A DNA stretch of 64,000 nt, from assembly GCF_038433465.1 (NCBI RefSeq), contig NZ_JAESVF010000008.1:76498-140497 (forward strand), read 5' to 3'. Positions 1-8,391 of the stretch are shown piece by piece. This DNA comes from Galbibacter sp038433465 (GTDB lineage: Bacteria > Bacteroidota > Bacteroidia > Flavobacteriales > Flavobacteriaceae). Position 1 is the stretch's first letter, and each line of letters opens with the position of its first letter. Made by a program: the position numbers and the translations under genes. Below the pieces are notes generated by a model. That model was not told the origin of the DNA and searched no databases. It saw nothing but the letters and a program-made list of their open reading frames with translations.

Positions 1-411
1 CAACTTCCAATTGTTAATCTAGAACTTGAATTAAATTCTGGGAAACAGGTGAGTGGTGATTTTGTTTTTGATACTGGAGCCGATTATAATATAATAGCTT
101 TTGGACCTTTTGTTGAAGCAAATCAACTAGAAGAAGGGTTTAAAGTTGACTTTATGTCTACAAACTATAGTTTCGGACAACAAACCGCAATTAAAATGGG
201 AAGCGCCAACAAGCTCTCTATAGGAACTTTTGACTTTAAAGCAGTTCCAACCGCCTTACAAGAGTTTGATGCCGATAATCAGCAGTGGTCTTCACATGAT
301 GGATCTTTAGGGATTTCGATAATAAATCGCTTTAACATCATTGTAAACGCTTTAGATAAAGTAATTTACCTGGAGCCAAATAATAATTTTAATACTTCTT
401 TTAAGAAATAA
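1..411 (+). CDS. Aspartyl protease-like protein, C-terminal part (5' end outside window)
   Basis: The reading frame is open from base 1 to the stop at 411, so this is the last 136 residues of a gene that begins upstream. The visible part carries a DTGAD motif (residues 24-28 here), the catalytic Asp-Thr-Gly signature of retropepsin-like aspartyl proteases. It is followed by hydrophobic strands and a DGSLGISIINRF segment that resembles the second half of such a domain (GxxG followed by a hydrophobic run). The first GTG at 49 lies inside the domain and is not the true start. Bacteroidota encode many retropepsin-like proteins, often exported, but the signal sequence is not in view. The substrate is unknown. 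The thioredoxin gene follows after 18 bases on the same strand, so the two may be co-transcribed. Confidence 0.6.
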   Translation, partial: QLPIVNLELELNSGKQVSGDFVFDTGADYNIIAFGPFVEANQLEEGFKVDFMSTNYSFGQQTAIKMGSANKLSIGTFDFKAVPTALQEFDADNQQWSSHDGSLGISIINRFNIIVNALDKVIYLEPNNNFNTSFKK

Positions 412-429
412 AAACGATAAAACTAACAG

Positions 430-1827
430 ATGAAAAACCCAAAGATTTATTTTTTAGTTTGTAGTTTAATGATGGCTTACATCTCATTTGCTACAAAAAA
501 AGACAATTTCACTACCATACGTGGACATTTTGATTATGCTGAAAAAGCAACTGAAATTACACTTCATCATGTAAAAGATGGAACTTTAGAACCTTATGCT
601 TCTTCCAAAATTAATACTGAAGGAGATTTTGGTTTCTCAGTGCCAATAGTAGAACCTGGATTTTACTATTTAGATTACGGGCAAATGGCTCCAAAGCGTA
701 TGTATCAACTTATTCGTCTCTATTTAGAGCCTGGCTTGGATATAGCGTTAGAAATAAATAAAAGAAGCTATGAGCTTAATGGGAAAAAAGTCGGACATAA
801 CAAATTAGTGCATCAAGCAAACGAAATTTATAACAAGCTTGCTGTGTTTATTGCATTCAACCCTAGAGTTTCATACGAGCAGTTTTACCCATTTTTAGCT
901 TCAGAAGAAATGAGCGAAATAACAAAGTTTTCAAATTCTATTAATACAAAAGATGAAGAATTTAATAAGCTTTTAAAGTTGGCTGTTCAAGCAGATGTAG
1001 AAAACACATTGTTTTTATTTAACAGATTACCACGTACTACACATCCAGACCCATCGGATGTGCCGAGTATTTATGAAGAGTTGTTTACAGATGGAATTAA
1101 ATTTTCAGATCCAAATATATTACGTTTAGAAAATGGAGTTTCATGGATGGAAAATTACTTTTTCTATTATTCATTTCATGGAAAATATAGTCGTTCAAAT
1201 GTTCAAGGTTTAAAAGATTATTTGTCACATATTTCTGATGATAGAGTAAAAGAAGTACTCGTTCGAGAAACAGTTAAGAGAGGTAAACTGAAACCGTTTG
1301 AGTATGATAAAATCATGGAATTTTCACGTGAATATATGGTTTCAGAAACAAGTAAGAATTTTTTATTAGAATATGAAAAAGACTTACATTCTGAGGCAGG
1401 ACAAAGTGGATTCAACTTTTCCTATGAAGATATTGATGGTAAGATGGTTTCTTTTTCAGATTTTAGAGGGAAGTATGTCTATATCGATTTGTGGGCAACT
1501 TGGTGTGGGCCGTGTAAAAAACAAATTCCGTATTTAAAAGAGTTAGAAGAAGAGTATGCAGACGATAATATTGAGTTTTTGAGTATTTCTTTAGACAAAC
1601 CAGCCGATAAGGAAAAATGGAAAAAGTTTGTAAAAGACAACAATCTAACAGGCGTACAATTGGTTGCCGATAAAGCTTTTGAGTCTGCCGTAGCAATAAA
1701 TTACAGTATCAATGCGATTCCTCGTTTTTTACTTTTTGATACCGAAGGTAAGATTATTTCTAGCGATGCAATACGACCATCAAATCCAGAGTTGAAATCG
1801 CAATTAGATTCAATCTTAAAAAAGTAA
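430..1827 (+). CDS. TlpA/ResA-type thioredoxin family lipid- or envelope-associated disulfide protein
   Basis: This 465-residue protein has an N-terminal signal sequence (about residues 1-21). A beta-rich N-terminal part resembles the domain that Bacteroidota commonly place before redoxin domains, followed by a helical middle. The C-terminal thioredoxin domain of about 135 residues contains WATWCGPCKK, with the redox cysteines at about 359 and 362. The later AIPRFLLFD segment carries the cis-proline of the fold. Family knowledge: such proteins reduce or maintain disulfides in the periplasm, for example in cytochrome c maturation. The next gene encodes DsbD, the membrane reductant supplier for such thioredoxins, so the pair probably forms one periplasmic reducing pathway. 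The precise client is unknown. Confidence 0.8.
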   Translation: MKNPKIYFLVCSLMMAYISFATKKDNFTTIRGHFDYAEKATEITLHHVKDGTLEPYASSKINTEGDFGFSVPIVEPGFYYLDYGQMAPKRMYQLIRLYLEPGLDIALEINKRSYELNGKKVGHNKLVHQANEIYNKLAVFIAFNPRVSYEQFYPFLASEEMSEITKFSNSINTKDEEFNKLLKLAVQADVENTLFLFNRLPRTTHPDPSDVPSIYEELFTDGIKFSDPNILRLENGVSWMENYFFYYSFHGKYSRSNVQGLKDYLSHISDDRVKEVLVRETVKRGKLKPFEYDKIMEFSREYMVSETSKNFLLEYEKDLHSEAGQSGFNFSYEDIDGKMVSFSDFRGKYVYIDLWATWCGPCKKQIPYLKELEEEYADDNIEFLSISLDKPADKEKWKKFVKDNNLTGVQLVADKAFESAVAINYSINAIPRFLLFDTEGKIISSDAIRPSNPELKSQLDSILKK

Positions 1828-1885
1828 TTTAATCTGTCTAAAAAAGTTACTTTTGTCAAAATCCCCTAACAAAGCATACAATATA

Positions 1886-3814
1886 ATGAAGCATTTTTTT
1901 TTAATTTTAGTTTTTATCGGATTTCAATTCGGGTGGGCTCAAAGCGCCAATCCAGTGAGTTGGAATACAGAAGTAAATAAAGTTTCGGATACGGAAATTG
2001 AATTAATTACCACAGCTACCATTGAAGAAGGGTGGCATATGTATTCACAGCTCATTGGAGACGAAGGGCCAGAAGCTACGCAGTTTACTTATGAAACTGT
2101 TGAAAGTTTCCAATTAAACGGAACAACCAAAGAAGACAAGGGTATGATGGTGCACGATTCTATTTTTGAAGCAAAAATTAGAGCTTTTAAAAATACAGCA
2201 ACCTTTGTGCAACACATTTCGTTAAAAGATAAAAACTTAAAAGAAGTTGTTGGGGAGGTTGTATTTATGGTGTGTAACAACAAACGTTGTTTGCCTCCAA
2301 AAAAGGAAACTTTAAAGTTTACTTTAACAGAAAAGAGTCAAGCGGCTGCAGCAACTACAGCTCAAGATTCAACTAAAGAACAAGAGCAAAAAGGCTTATT
2401 TACTATTTTCATTATCGCATTTTTATCGGGGTTTGCAGCGTTACTTACGCCATGTGTTTTCCCGATGATTCCAATGACGGTAAGTTTCTTTACCAAACAA
2501 AGTAAAACTCGTGCAAAAGGAATTCGAAATGCTGTTTTGTATGGCTTTTTTATCGTTGTTATTTACGTGTTTTTAGGAGCAGTTGTTACGTGGCTTTTCG
2601 GCGCTAGTGCTTTAAATGCGCTTTCAACAAATGTTTGGTTCAACCTAATTTTCTTTATCATTCTTGTTGTTTTCGCCGTTTCATTTTTAGGTGCTTTTGA
2701 AATTGTTTTACCATATTCTTGGGCAAATAAAGTGGACAGGCAAGCCGATAGAGGAGGTATTATAGGAATCTTTTTTATGGCATTGGCACTTGCAATTGTT
2801 TCATTCTCATGCACAGGGCCTATTGTTGGAACCTTGCTAGTAGAAGCAGCGAGTAAGGGCGGAATTGCACCTTTTGTTGGGATGCTTGGTTTTTCACTAG
2901 CCTTAGCTTTACCTTTTGCATTATTTGCAGCATTTCCTGGATGGTTAAATTCTATGCCAAAGTCTGGAGGATGGCTCAATACCGTAAAAGTGTTTTTAGG
3001 GTTTTTAGAATTGGCATTGGCGTTTAAATTTTTATCGAATGCCGATTTGGTATTGCAATTACATATTTTACAACGAGAAGTATTTTTAGCCATTTGGATA
3101 GCCATTTTTGGAACACTTGCTTTTTATCTCTTCGGAAAAATTAAACTCCCACACGATTCACCAGAAACACATATTTCTGTAGGAAGATTGAGTATGGGAC
3201 TTTTAGTTTTGGCATTTACAATTTACCTGATTCCTGGATTATGGGGGGCAAGATTACAGCTTATTAGTGGTTTCCCACCAGCTATGCATTACAGCGAATC
3301 GCCTTACGGAGTTGGATACACAAAAACGGGTGGAGGCGAAAGTGTTTCTACTGAAATTCCTGAAGGAGCGCATTTAGGTCCGAACGATATTATTGCTTTT
3401 ACCGATTATGAAGATGGATTGGCGTATGCTAAAAAAGTGAAAAAGCCCGTTTTAATCGACTTTACAGGGTATGCATGTGTGAATTGTAGAAAAATGGAAG
3501 AGCGCGTATGGAGTGACCCAAGTGTACTGAGCGTGTTAAAGAGTGATATTGTATTGATTTCTTTGTATGTAGACGATAAACGTGAATTACCTGAAGGGGA
3601 AGAAGTAGTTTCTGAAATTACAGGAAAAAAATTAAAGTATATCGGACAAAAATGGAGCGAGTTTCAAACTCTACGTTACAAAGCCAACGCCCAACCTTTT
3701 TATGTGTTAATGGATTTAAATGAGGAGAATCTTAACGCTCCAGTTGGATACACCCCAGATATCGAAGAATATTTGGCATGGTTAAAAGATGGAATTGGAA
3801 ATTTTAAGAAGTAA
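1886..3814 (+). CDS. dsbD: Thiol:disulfide interchange protein DsbD
   Basis: The protein carries electrons from cytoplasmic thioredoxin across the inner membrane to periplasmic thiol proteins. All three DsbD modules are visible. An N-terminal periplasmic domain has the cysteine pair in VCNNKRC. A membrane domain of about eight helices (roughly residues 170-430) has a cysteine in TPCVFPMIPM and its partner in SCTGP. A C-terminal thioredoxin-like domain has CVNC at about residues 531-534. I start at the ATG at 1886, which gives a clean signal peptide (MKHFFLILVFIGFQFGWAQ) and 642 residues. An upstream TTG at 1853 would put 11 residues ahead of it. The preceding gene is a periplasmic thioredoxin, a likely client. 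A strong terminator follows. Confidence 0.93.
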   Translation: MKHFFLILVFIGFQFGWAQSANPVSWNTEVNKVSDTEIELITTATIEEGWHMYSQLIGDEGPEATQFTYETVESFQLNGTTKEDKGMMVHDSIFEAKIRAFKNTATFVQHISLKDKNLKEVVGEVVFMVCNNKRCLPPKKETLKFTLTEKSQAAAATTAQDSTKEQEQKGLFTIFIIAFLSGFAALLTPCVFPMIPMTVSFFTKQSKTRAKGIRNAVLYGFFIVVIYVFLGAVVTWLFGASALNALSTNVWFNLIFFIILVVFAVSFLGAFEIVLPYSWANKVDRQADRGGIIGIFFMALALAIVSFSCTGPIVGTLLVEAASKGGIAPFVGMLGFSLALALPFALFAAFPGWLNSMPKSGGWLNTVKVFLGFLELALAFKFLSNADLVLQLHILQREVFLAIWIAIFGTLAFYLFGKIKLPHDSPETHISVGRLSMGLLVLAFTIYLIPGLWGARLQLISGFPPAMHYSESPYGVGYTKTGGGESVSTEIPEGAHLGPNDIIAFTDYEDGLAYAKKVKKPVLIDFTGYACVNCRKMEERVWSDPSVLSVLKSDIVLISLYVDDKRELPEGEEVVSEITGKKLKYIGQKWSEFQTLRYKANAQPFYVLMDLNEENLNAPVGYTPDIEEYLAWLKDGIGNFKK

Positions 3815-3833
3815 TTCGATTACATAGATATTG

Positions 3834-3866
3834 AAAGAGGCTGTTAGTATATAACAGCCTCTTTTA
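3834..3866. terminator. Bidirectional hairpin terminator after dsbD
   Basis: AAGAGGCTGTTA pairs with TAACAGCCTCTT around a 5-base loop, with T-rich tails on both strands. It lies between the convergent dsbD and the small lipoprotein gene and can end both. Confidence 0.85.
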
Positions 3867-3868
3867 TT

Positions 3869-4288
3869 TTATTTCTTTAATAAAAACACACAATCTTTTT
3901 TATCGTAGAATTGATAGCCTTTTGAGTTTGATAGAAGTTTATTGAGAGGCGTGTTGCTTTCCAATTCTATCCAACCAATAGCTTCTTTTTCATTTAAAAA
4001 TCCTATTAAGATGTATTTATCATGAGATTTTGTAGAGTTAGGTAGTTTGGTGAGGTTATATGTCTTTCCTTCTTTAATTTCAGTAATATCAGTATATGGA
4101 CCAGCTATAAACATCTCATCCCATTTAATAGATTCTATGGTGTCTAACTTTAAAGTGAATTCTTTTCCAACGGGTTGTTCGTTTATAAAGGAGAGGAGTT
4201 GTTGTTCAGTTTTAACAAGCTTACGTGTATCATTACAGCTGAAAAAAGCTAACGTCAGTAAAAGAATTATGGATATATTTTTTAGCAT
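3869..4288 (-). CDS. Hypothetical lipoprotein
   Basis: This is a 139-residue protein that I do not recognise. It opens with a lipoprotein signal ending in LAFFSC (Cys 18), so it is probably anchored in the envelope. The rest is a small soluble domain with no cysteine cluster or catalytic motif I can name. Its C-terminal half contains GFLNEKEAIGWIELE, which may be beta strands. It is transcribed convergently toward dsbD and shares the hairpin terminator with it. Its start codon at 4288 is preceded by AT-rich DNA typical of this genome. Confidence 0.6.
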   Translation of the reverse strand: MLKNISIILLLTLAFFSCNDTRKLVKTEQQLLSFINEQPVGKEFTLKLDTIESIKWDEMFIAGPYTDITEIKEGKTYNLTKLPNSTKSHDKYILIGFLNEKEAIGWIELESNTPLNKLLSNSKGYQFYDKKDCVFLLKK

Positions 4289-4335
4289 AATCGAATTTCA
4301 ATAACTTAAATTGAATATAACGAAAATATCAACCA

Positions 4336-4369
4336 TAAAAAAACGCGATGCTTAGCACCGCGTTTTTGT
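4336..4369. terminator. Terminator of the groES-groEL operon
   Basis: On the minus strand AAAAACGCGGTGC pairs with GCATCGCGTTTTT around a TAA loop and is followed by more T residues, 20 bases after the groEL stop. Confidence 0.88.
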
Positions 4370-4388
4370 TTATTGTATGGAAATGATA

Positions 4389-6017
4389 TTACATCATTCC
4401 TGGCATCCCACCGCCCATTGGAGGCATTGCAGGAGCATCTTCTTTAATGTCTGTTAACGAACACTCAGTAGTTAAGATCATCCCTGCAACAGAAGCTGCA
4501 TTTTCTAAAGCAATTCTAGTTACTTTAGTTGGGTCGATAATACCTGCTTTAAGCATTTGTACGTATTCTCCAGTTTTAGCATTGTAACCAAAGTCGTCTT
4601 TTCCTTCGTACACTTTAGCAACAACTACAGATCCTTCGCTACCAGCATTGGCAACAATTGTTCTTAACGGCGCTTCAACGGCACGTGTTACAATTTGGAT
4701 ACCTGTTTCTTCATCATCGTTGTCTGCTTTTAGCTTGCTAAGTACAGCTTTAGCTCTTAGTAAAGCTACACCACCACCAGCAACAATACCTTCTTCTACA
4801 GCAGCTCTAGTTGCGTGTAAAGCATCATCTACACGGTCTTTCTTTTCTTTCATTTCAACTTCAGAAGCAGCACCAACATAAAGTACAGCAACACCACCAG
4901 CCAATTTAGCTAAACGCTCTTGAAGCTTTTCTTTGTCATAATCAGAAGTGGTAGTTTCGATTTGTGCTTTAATTTGGTTTACTCTTGCTTTGATAGTTTC
5001 TGCATCTCCAGCACCGTTAACAACAGTTGTGTTGTCTTTATCGATAGTTACAGTTTCAGCAGAACCAAGCATGTCTAAAGAAGCATTTTCTAGAGAGAAT
5101 CCTCTTTCTTCAGAAATTACAGTACCACCTGTTAAGATAGCGATATCTTCTAACATTGCTTTACGTCTATCTCCAAATCCTGGAGCTTTAACAGCAGCAA
5201 TTTTTAAACCACCTCTTAGTTTGTTTACAACTAAAGTAGCCAATGCTTGTCCGTCCACATCTTCAGCAATAATTAAAAGAGGTCTTCCAGATTGCGCAAC
5301 TGGCTCTAAAATTGGAAGAATTTCTTGAAGATTCGAGATTTTCTTATCGAATAATAAGATGTATGGATTGTCTAAATCGGCAACCATTTTATCGGTGTCA
5401 GTAACAAAGTAAGGAGAAAGATATCCTCTGTCGAATTGCATTCCTTCAACAACATCTACGTATGTATCTGTTCCTTTTGCTTCTTCAACAGTAATAACAC
5501 CTTCTTTTCCTACTTTAGAAAAAGCTTGCGCGATTAAATCTCCGATAGTGTCATCGTTGTTTGCAGAAATAGCAGCAACTTGTTTTATTTTTTCTGAAGA
5601 ATCTCCAACAGCTTGTGCTTGCTCTTTAAGGTTTGCAACAATAGCTTCTACAGCTTTGTCGATACCTCTTTTAAGATCCATTGGGTTTGCACCAGCAGTT
5701 ACGTTTTTAAGTCCTTCTTTTACGATAGCTTGTGCAAGTACAGTAGCTGTTGTAGTACCATCTCCTGCAAAATCGTTGGTTTTAGAAGCTACTTCTTTAA
5801 CCATTTGTGCTCCCATGTTTTCAAGTGCGTCTTCTAGCTCGATTTCTTTTGCTACAGAAACACCATCTTTGGTAACTTGTGGGGCACCAAAAGATTTATT
5901 GATAATTACATTACGACCTTTAGGTCCTAAAGTTACTTTTACTGCGTTTGCTAAAGCATCCACACCGCGCTTTAGTCCGTCACGAGCCTGAATGTCAAAT
6001 TTTATATCTTTTGCCAT
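4389..6017 (-). CDS. groEL: 60 kDa chaperonin GroEL
   Basis: This is the ATP-dependent folding chamber of the cytoplasm and works with GroES. The 542-residue protein is full length. It contains the nucleotide-binding GDGTTTATVLA segment near residue 86, the GGGVALLR segment near residue 412, and the family's Gly/Met-rich tail GGGMPGMM. I start at the ATG at 6017 (MAKDIKFD, the standard GroEL N-terminus). An in-frame ATG 27 bases upstream would add a non-homologous nine-residue extension. groES lies directly upstream with a 77-base gap, the usual order. A heat-shock type promoter probably sits before groES; see that entry. Confidence 0.98.
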   Translation of the reverse strand: MAKDIKFDIQARDGLKRGVDALANAVKVTLGPKGRNVIINKSFGAPQVTKDGVSVAKEIELEDALENMGAQMVKEVASKTNDFAGDGTTTATVLAQAIVKEGLKNVTAGANPMDLKRGIDKAVEAIVANLKEQAQAVGDSSEKIKQVAAISANNDDTIGDLIAQAFSKVGKEGVITVEEAKGTDTYVDVVEGMQFDRGYLSPYFVTDTDKMVADLDNPYILLFDKKISNLQEILPILEPVAQSGRPLLIIAEDVDGQALATLVVNKLRGGLKIAAVKAPGFGDRRKAMLEDIAILTGGTVISEERGFSLENASLDMLGSAETVTIDKDNTTVVNGAGDAETIKARVNQIKAQIETTTSDYDKEKLQERLAKLAGGVAVLYVGAASEVEMKEKKDRVDDALHATRAAVEEGIVAGGGVALLRAKAVLSKLKADNDDEETGIQIVTRAVEAPLRTIVANAGSEGSVVVAKVYEGKDDFGYNAKTGEYVQMLKAGIIDPTKVTRIALENAASVAGMILTTECSLTDIKEDAPAMPPMGGGMPGMM

Positions 6018-6094
6018 TTTATTTTTGCTTTTTGCTTGAGGCATTTTGCCTTAAGCTAGTTTAACTTTTTAATTAATTTAAATGTTGTTGTTAC

Positions 6095-6373
6095 TTAAAC
6101 AATTGCCAGAATATCGCTTTCGCGCATAATAAGGTAATCGTTACCTTCTAACTTTAATTCTGTACCTGCGTATTTGCCGTATAACACAGAATCGCCAACT
6201 TTAACAGTTACTTGTTCGTCTTTTGTACCAGGACCAACAGCTACAACAGTTCCTTTTTGAGGTTTTTCTTTTGCGTTGTCTGGAATAATAATTCCTGAAG
6301 CTGTTTTAGTTTCGGCAGCTTGTGGTTCAATAAGAACTCTATCAGCAAGCGGTTTAATGTTTAACTTCGACAT
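6095..6373 (-). CDS. groES: 10 kDa co-chaperonin GroES
   Basis: This is the lid of the GroEL chamber. The 92-residue length is typical. The protein shows the family's beginning (KPLADRVLIEP), the mobile loop region (ETKTASGIIIPDNAKEKPQKG) split by conserved glycines, and the ending GNDYLIMRESDILAIV. It is the first gene of the groES-groEL operon. The region upstream holds a possible sigma-54-like promoter and a long inverted repeat, listed separately. Confidence 0.98.
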   Translation of the reverse strand: MSKLNIKPLADRVLIEPQAAETKTASGIIIPDNAKEKPQKGTVVAVGPGTKDEQVTVKVGDSVLYGKYAGTELKLEGNDYLIMRESDILAIV

Positions 6374-6420
6374 ATTTTTAATATTTGATTAATTAATTTA
6401 AAATTTACTTTCTAGCTATA

Positions 6421-6436
6421 GACAGAAATTGTGCCA
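6421..6436 (-). promoter_or_regulatory. Sigma-54-like promoter element upstream of groES
   Basis: Read on the minus strand, TGGCACAATTTCTGTC begins about 63 bases before the groES ATG. TGGCAC matches the -24 element of sigma-54 promoters. The -12 dinucleotide position reads GT instead of GC at the correct spacing. No TAnnTTTG box is equally well placed. This is an inference from motif and spacing; the imperfect -12 element lowers confidence. Confidence 0.4.
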
Positions 6437-6491
6437 CGCCCTGTAAACTGACAATTTTACTCATGCGTAGTTGTATTTTGTTTTTCGACTG

Positions 6492-6531
6492 TCATTTTGA
6501 TAAAAAAATGAGCGAAAAAATGTCAAAATGA
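6492..6531. promoter_or_regulatory. Nine-base inverted repeat upstream of groES
   Basis: TCATTTTGA (6492-6500) and TCAAAATGA (6523-6531) form a perfect 9-bp inverted repeat separated by 22 bases, about 55-95 bases upstream of the possible -24 element. It does not match the CIRCE heat-shock operator. It could be an upstream activator site or a simple hairpin. Confidence 0.4.
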
Positions 6532-6563
6532 GATGTTCGAAAAAGACGAGTGGGTATAAAACA

Positions 6564-6595
6564 AAAATGCCAGCTTGTCATCAAGCTGGCATTTT
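6564..6595. terminator. Terminator after secG
   Basis: AAAATGCCAGCTTG pairs perfectly with CAAGCTGGCATTTT around TCAT. On the minus strand it follows the secG stop by 21 bases and separates the miaB-secG cluster from groES. Confidence 0.88.
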
Positions 6596-6616
6596 GTAAA
6601 TATGTATGTGAGTTTT

Positions 6617-6970
6617 TTATTGCTCGTCTGTACTATCTGTAGTTGTAGCAGGAACTTCAGCAGCAGGAACCGTAGTGCTTGGAGCAGCAGTTTCTACTTC
6701 TCTTCCGTCTAATAATTTTGATTCAGATGAATCGCCAGATACTAACGTAATGTTAGAAAGTAAAATTAATACAATTAAAACAGTTGCTAACGTCCAAGTA
6801 CTTTTATCAAGAAAGTCGCCTGTCTTTTTTACTCCTCCAACAACTTGGCTTCCGCCACCACCAAATGAAGATGATAACCCGCCACCTTTAGGGTTTTGTA
6901 CCATAATCACTAAAACTAATAAAAAGGCTACTATTATAATTAGTACCAAAAAAATTGAAAACGTACTCAT
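6617..6970 (-). CDS. secG: Protein-export membrane protein SecG
   Basis: This is an accessory subunit of the SecYEG translocon in the inner membrane. The 117-residue protein has two predicted transmembrane helices (about residues 5-24 and 58-77). Between them is the family's conserved loop MVQNPKGGGLSSSFGGG, and a low-complexity Ser/Thr/Ala/Glu tail follows. The TPR gene ends 7 bases upstream, so it is probably the last gene of a tight minus-strand operon that runs from miaB or the sigma-54 activator. Confidence 0.93.
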   Translation of the reverse strand: MSTFSIFLVLIIIVAFLLVLVIMVQNPKGGGLSSSFGGGGSQVVGGVKKTGDFLDKSTWTLATVLIVLILLSNITLVSGDSSESKLLDGREVETAAPSTTVPAAEVPATTTDSTDEQ

Positions 6971-6977
6971 TTCTATA

Positions 6978-7859
6978 TTAATTATTGTCTTTTAATTTCT
7001 TAATTGCGTTAATTTGGTCTGCAAAGAAACCACTTTTTTCTGGATATTTCAAACTTAAAATTTTATAAGCTTGAATTGCTTTTTTATATTTCTTTTGCTC
7101 TAGGTAAACACGTGCCAAAGTCTCGGTCATTAACTCACTTCGTTCAACATTGTTTTCCTTGGCTAAATTTACTTTATTGGCTACATCGGTTACTGGTGGA
7201 ATTTTTGGATTGCTCTCTAAAAACTTATCGATAAGCTTTAGTTTTCCTTCAATTCCCGACTTCTTTTCTTTTCTTACTTCGGAAGATTTTTCTGATGTTT
7301 CTACCTCACTTTCGTCTCTGTTAATTGGCGTTGCAGTGGTTGAAAGTTGCATCCATTCGGTGAATGAATGTGTTTCAGATTTATTAAATTCTAAAGGTTT
7401 TCCGAGTTGTAATTTTTCTGTTTCTTCTGATTTTTCAGCAGGTTTTGTATTTTCTTTTGGCTGAAAAAGATCTGGATCCATCACAGCACCAGCATCTACA
7501 TCGTTAAAATCGAAAGCTGTTTTGTTGTCTTTTACAATAACTTCTTCAGCAGTAACTTCTATTCCGTGCAATTGCTCGTTGGCAGTTTGTTGCGCTATTT
7601 TTTTGGCAACTGCGTGTTGCGTAAAAATATCCGAAGTAATGTATTCAAATAAAATAGAACGATCGGTAGTGTAAGCAGCAGTTTTTTTGAGTTCGCCGTT
7701 GTATTTAAAACTTTCTTGCGTTTTAAGCGCTTTTAAATATACCGCTCTTGCCGCTTGAAAATACGGAAACTCATCGAGTATCTTTTTTAAAGAATCGACG
7801 TGCTGCTGTGTAATTTGTTCAGGCTTTTGTAATAAATATGAAAAATCTGAAACGTTCAT
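6978..7859 (-). CDS. Conserved hypothetical protein with C-terminal tetratricopeptide-like repeat
   Basis: The protein has 293 residues. The N-terminal part (about 1-95) is helical and begins MNVSDFSYLLQKPE. The middle is low-complexity and rich in Glu, Lys and Ser. The last 55 residues (SELMTETLARVYLEQKKYKKAIQAYKILS split over two helices, ending YPEKSGFFADQI) form one TPR-type helix pair. No signal peptide is seen, so it is probably cytoplasmic. Four-gene order with lptE upstream (3-base gap) and secG downstream (7-base gap) implies co-transcription. TPR segments normally bind other proteins; the partner is unknown. I do not recognise a named family. Confidence 0.75.
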   Translation of the reverse strand: MNVSDFSYLLQKPEQITQQHVDSLKKILDEFPYFQAARAVYLKALKTQESFKYNGELKKTAAYTTDRSILFEYITSDIFTQHAVAKKIAQQTANEQLHGIEVTAEEVIVKDNKTAFDFNDVDAGAVMDPDLFQPKENTKPAEKSEETEKLQLGKPLEFNKSETHSFTEWMQLSTTATPINRDESEVETSEKSSEVRKEKKSGIEGKLKLIDKFLESNPKIPPVTDVANKVNLAKENNVERSELMTETLARVYLEQKKYKKAIQAYKILSLKYPEKSGFFADQINAIKKLKDNN

Positions 7860-7862
7860 CTA

Positions 7863-8354
7863 CTACCAGTTTGCAAGGGTTTCGTTAAAAATATCTTGTG
7901 TAATACGCTCTAAAATTTCGTCGTGGGCAGCTTGTTTTATGGTAACAAGTTGTGTTGCCGCAGGATAGTCGTAGAAGAAAGAAAAGCGTTTTTCGAAATC
8001 TTCTTCTGGATTTTTAGTGTCGTAAAAACGTACATTCACTCCAATTGTCAATCGGTTTTGCGCAGCAGTTTGATTGGCAGTAGCCGACATTGGAGAAATG
8101 GCGTATTGAACAATTTCTCCTTCGTAAATTAAATCGGCATTTCGGCTTACCAATTGTAAATTGGTTTGGTTTAAAATTAAATCTTGTAAAGCATTTGTAA
8201 ACTCGTAATCCAAACCAGGCTCAATAATTGGCGCTTCATTTTTAAAGAAGTTTACCTGAAAAGATTCTGCAGTGGTGTTAACTCCAGTAAATGAATAGGG
8301 TCCGCAGCCTTGCATGCTAAATACAGCTACAAAAAGTATGATGATTTTTTTCAT
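7863..8354 (-). CDS. lptE: LptE-like LPS-assembly lipoprotein
   Basis: This 163-residue lipoprotein has a lipobox ending MQGC (Cys 17) followed by GPYSFTGV, the usual beginning of Bacteroidota LptE proteins. LptE forms the plug of the LptD outer-membrane channel that inserts lipopolysaccharide. The body has the expected pattern: a NYTFxN-like first strand (AESFQVNFFKN), a helix with LQDLILNQTNLQLV, then strands. It is packed between the sigma-54 activator gene (37-base gap) and the TPR gene (3-base gap). Identification rests on length, lipobox and the pattern; no residue is diagnostic alone. Confidence 0.75.
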   Translation of the reverse strand: MKKIIILFVAVFSMQGCGPYSFTGVNTTAESFQVNFFKNEAPIIEPGLDYEFTNALQDLILNQTNLQLVSRNADLIYEGEIVQYAISPMSATANQTAAQNRLTIGVNVRFYDTKNPEEDFEKRFSFFYDYPAATQLVTIKQAAHDEILERITQDIFNETLANW

Positions 8355-8391
8355 TTTTAAAATAATGTAAGTTTCAAAAGAACAAAAAATA

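Noticed and set aside
2563..3105. Long open frame (180 codons) antisense to dsbD
   Set aside because: It overlaps the membrane domain of dsbD completely; its composition reflects the complementary strand of hydrophobic codons.
4948..5991. Open frames antisense to groEL
   Set aside because: Shadow frames of a highly conserved, codon-biased gene; no start or promoter signal.
6374..6616. CIRCE heat-shock operator before groES
   Set aside because: No TTAGCACTC-N9-GAGTGCTAA-like sequence is present; the inverted repeat found has a different sequence and spacing.
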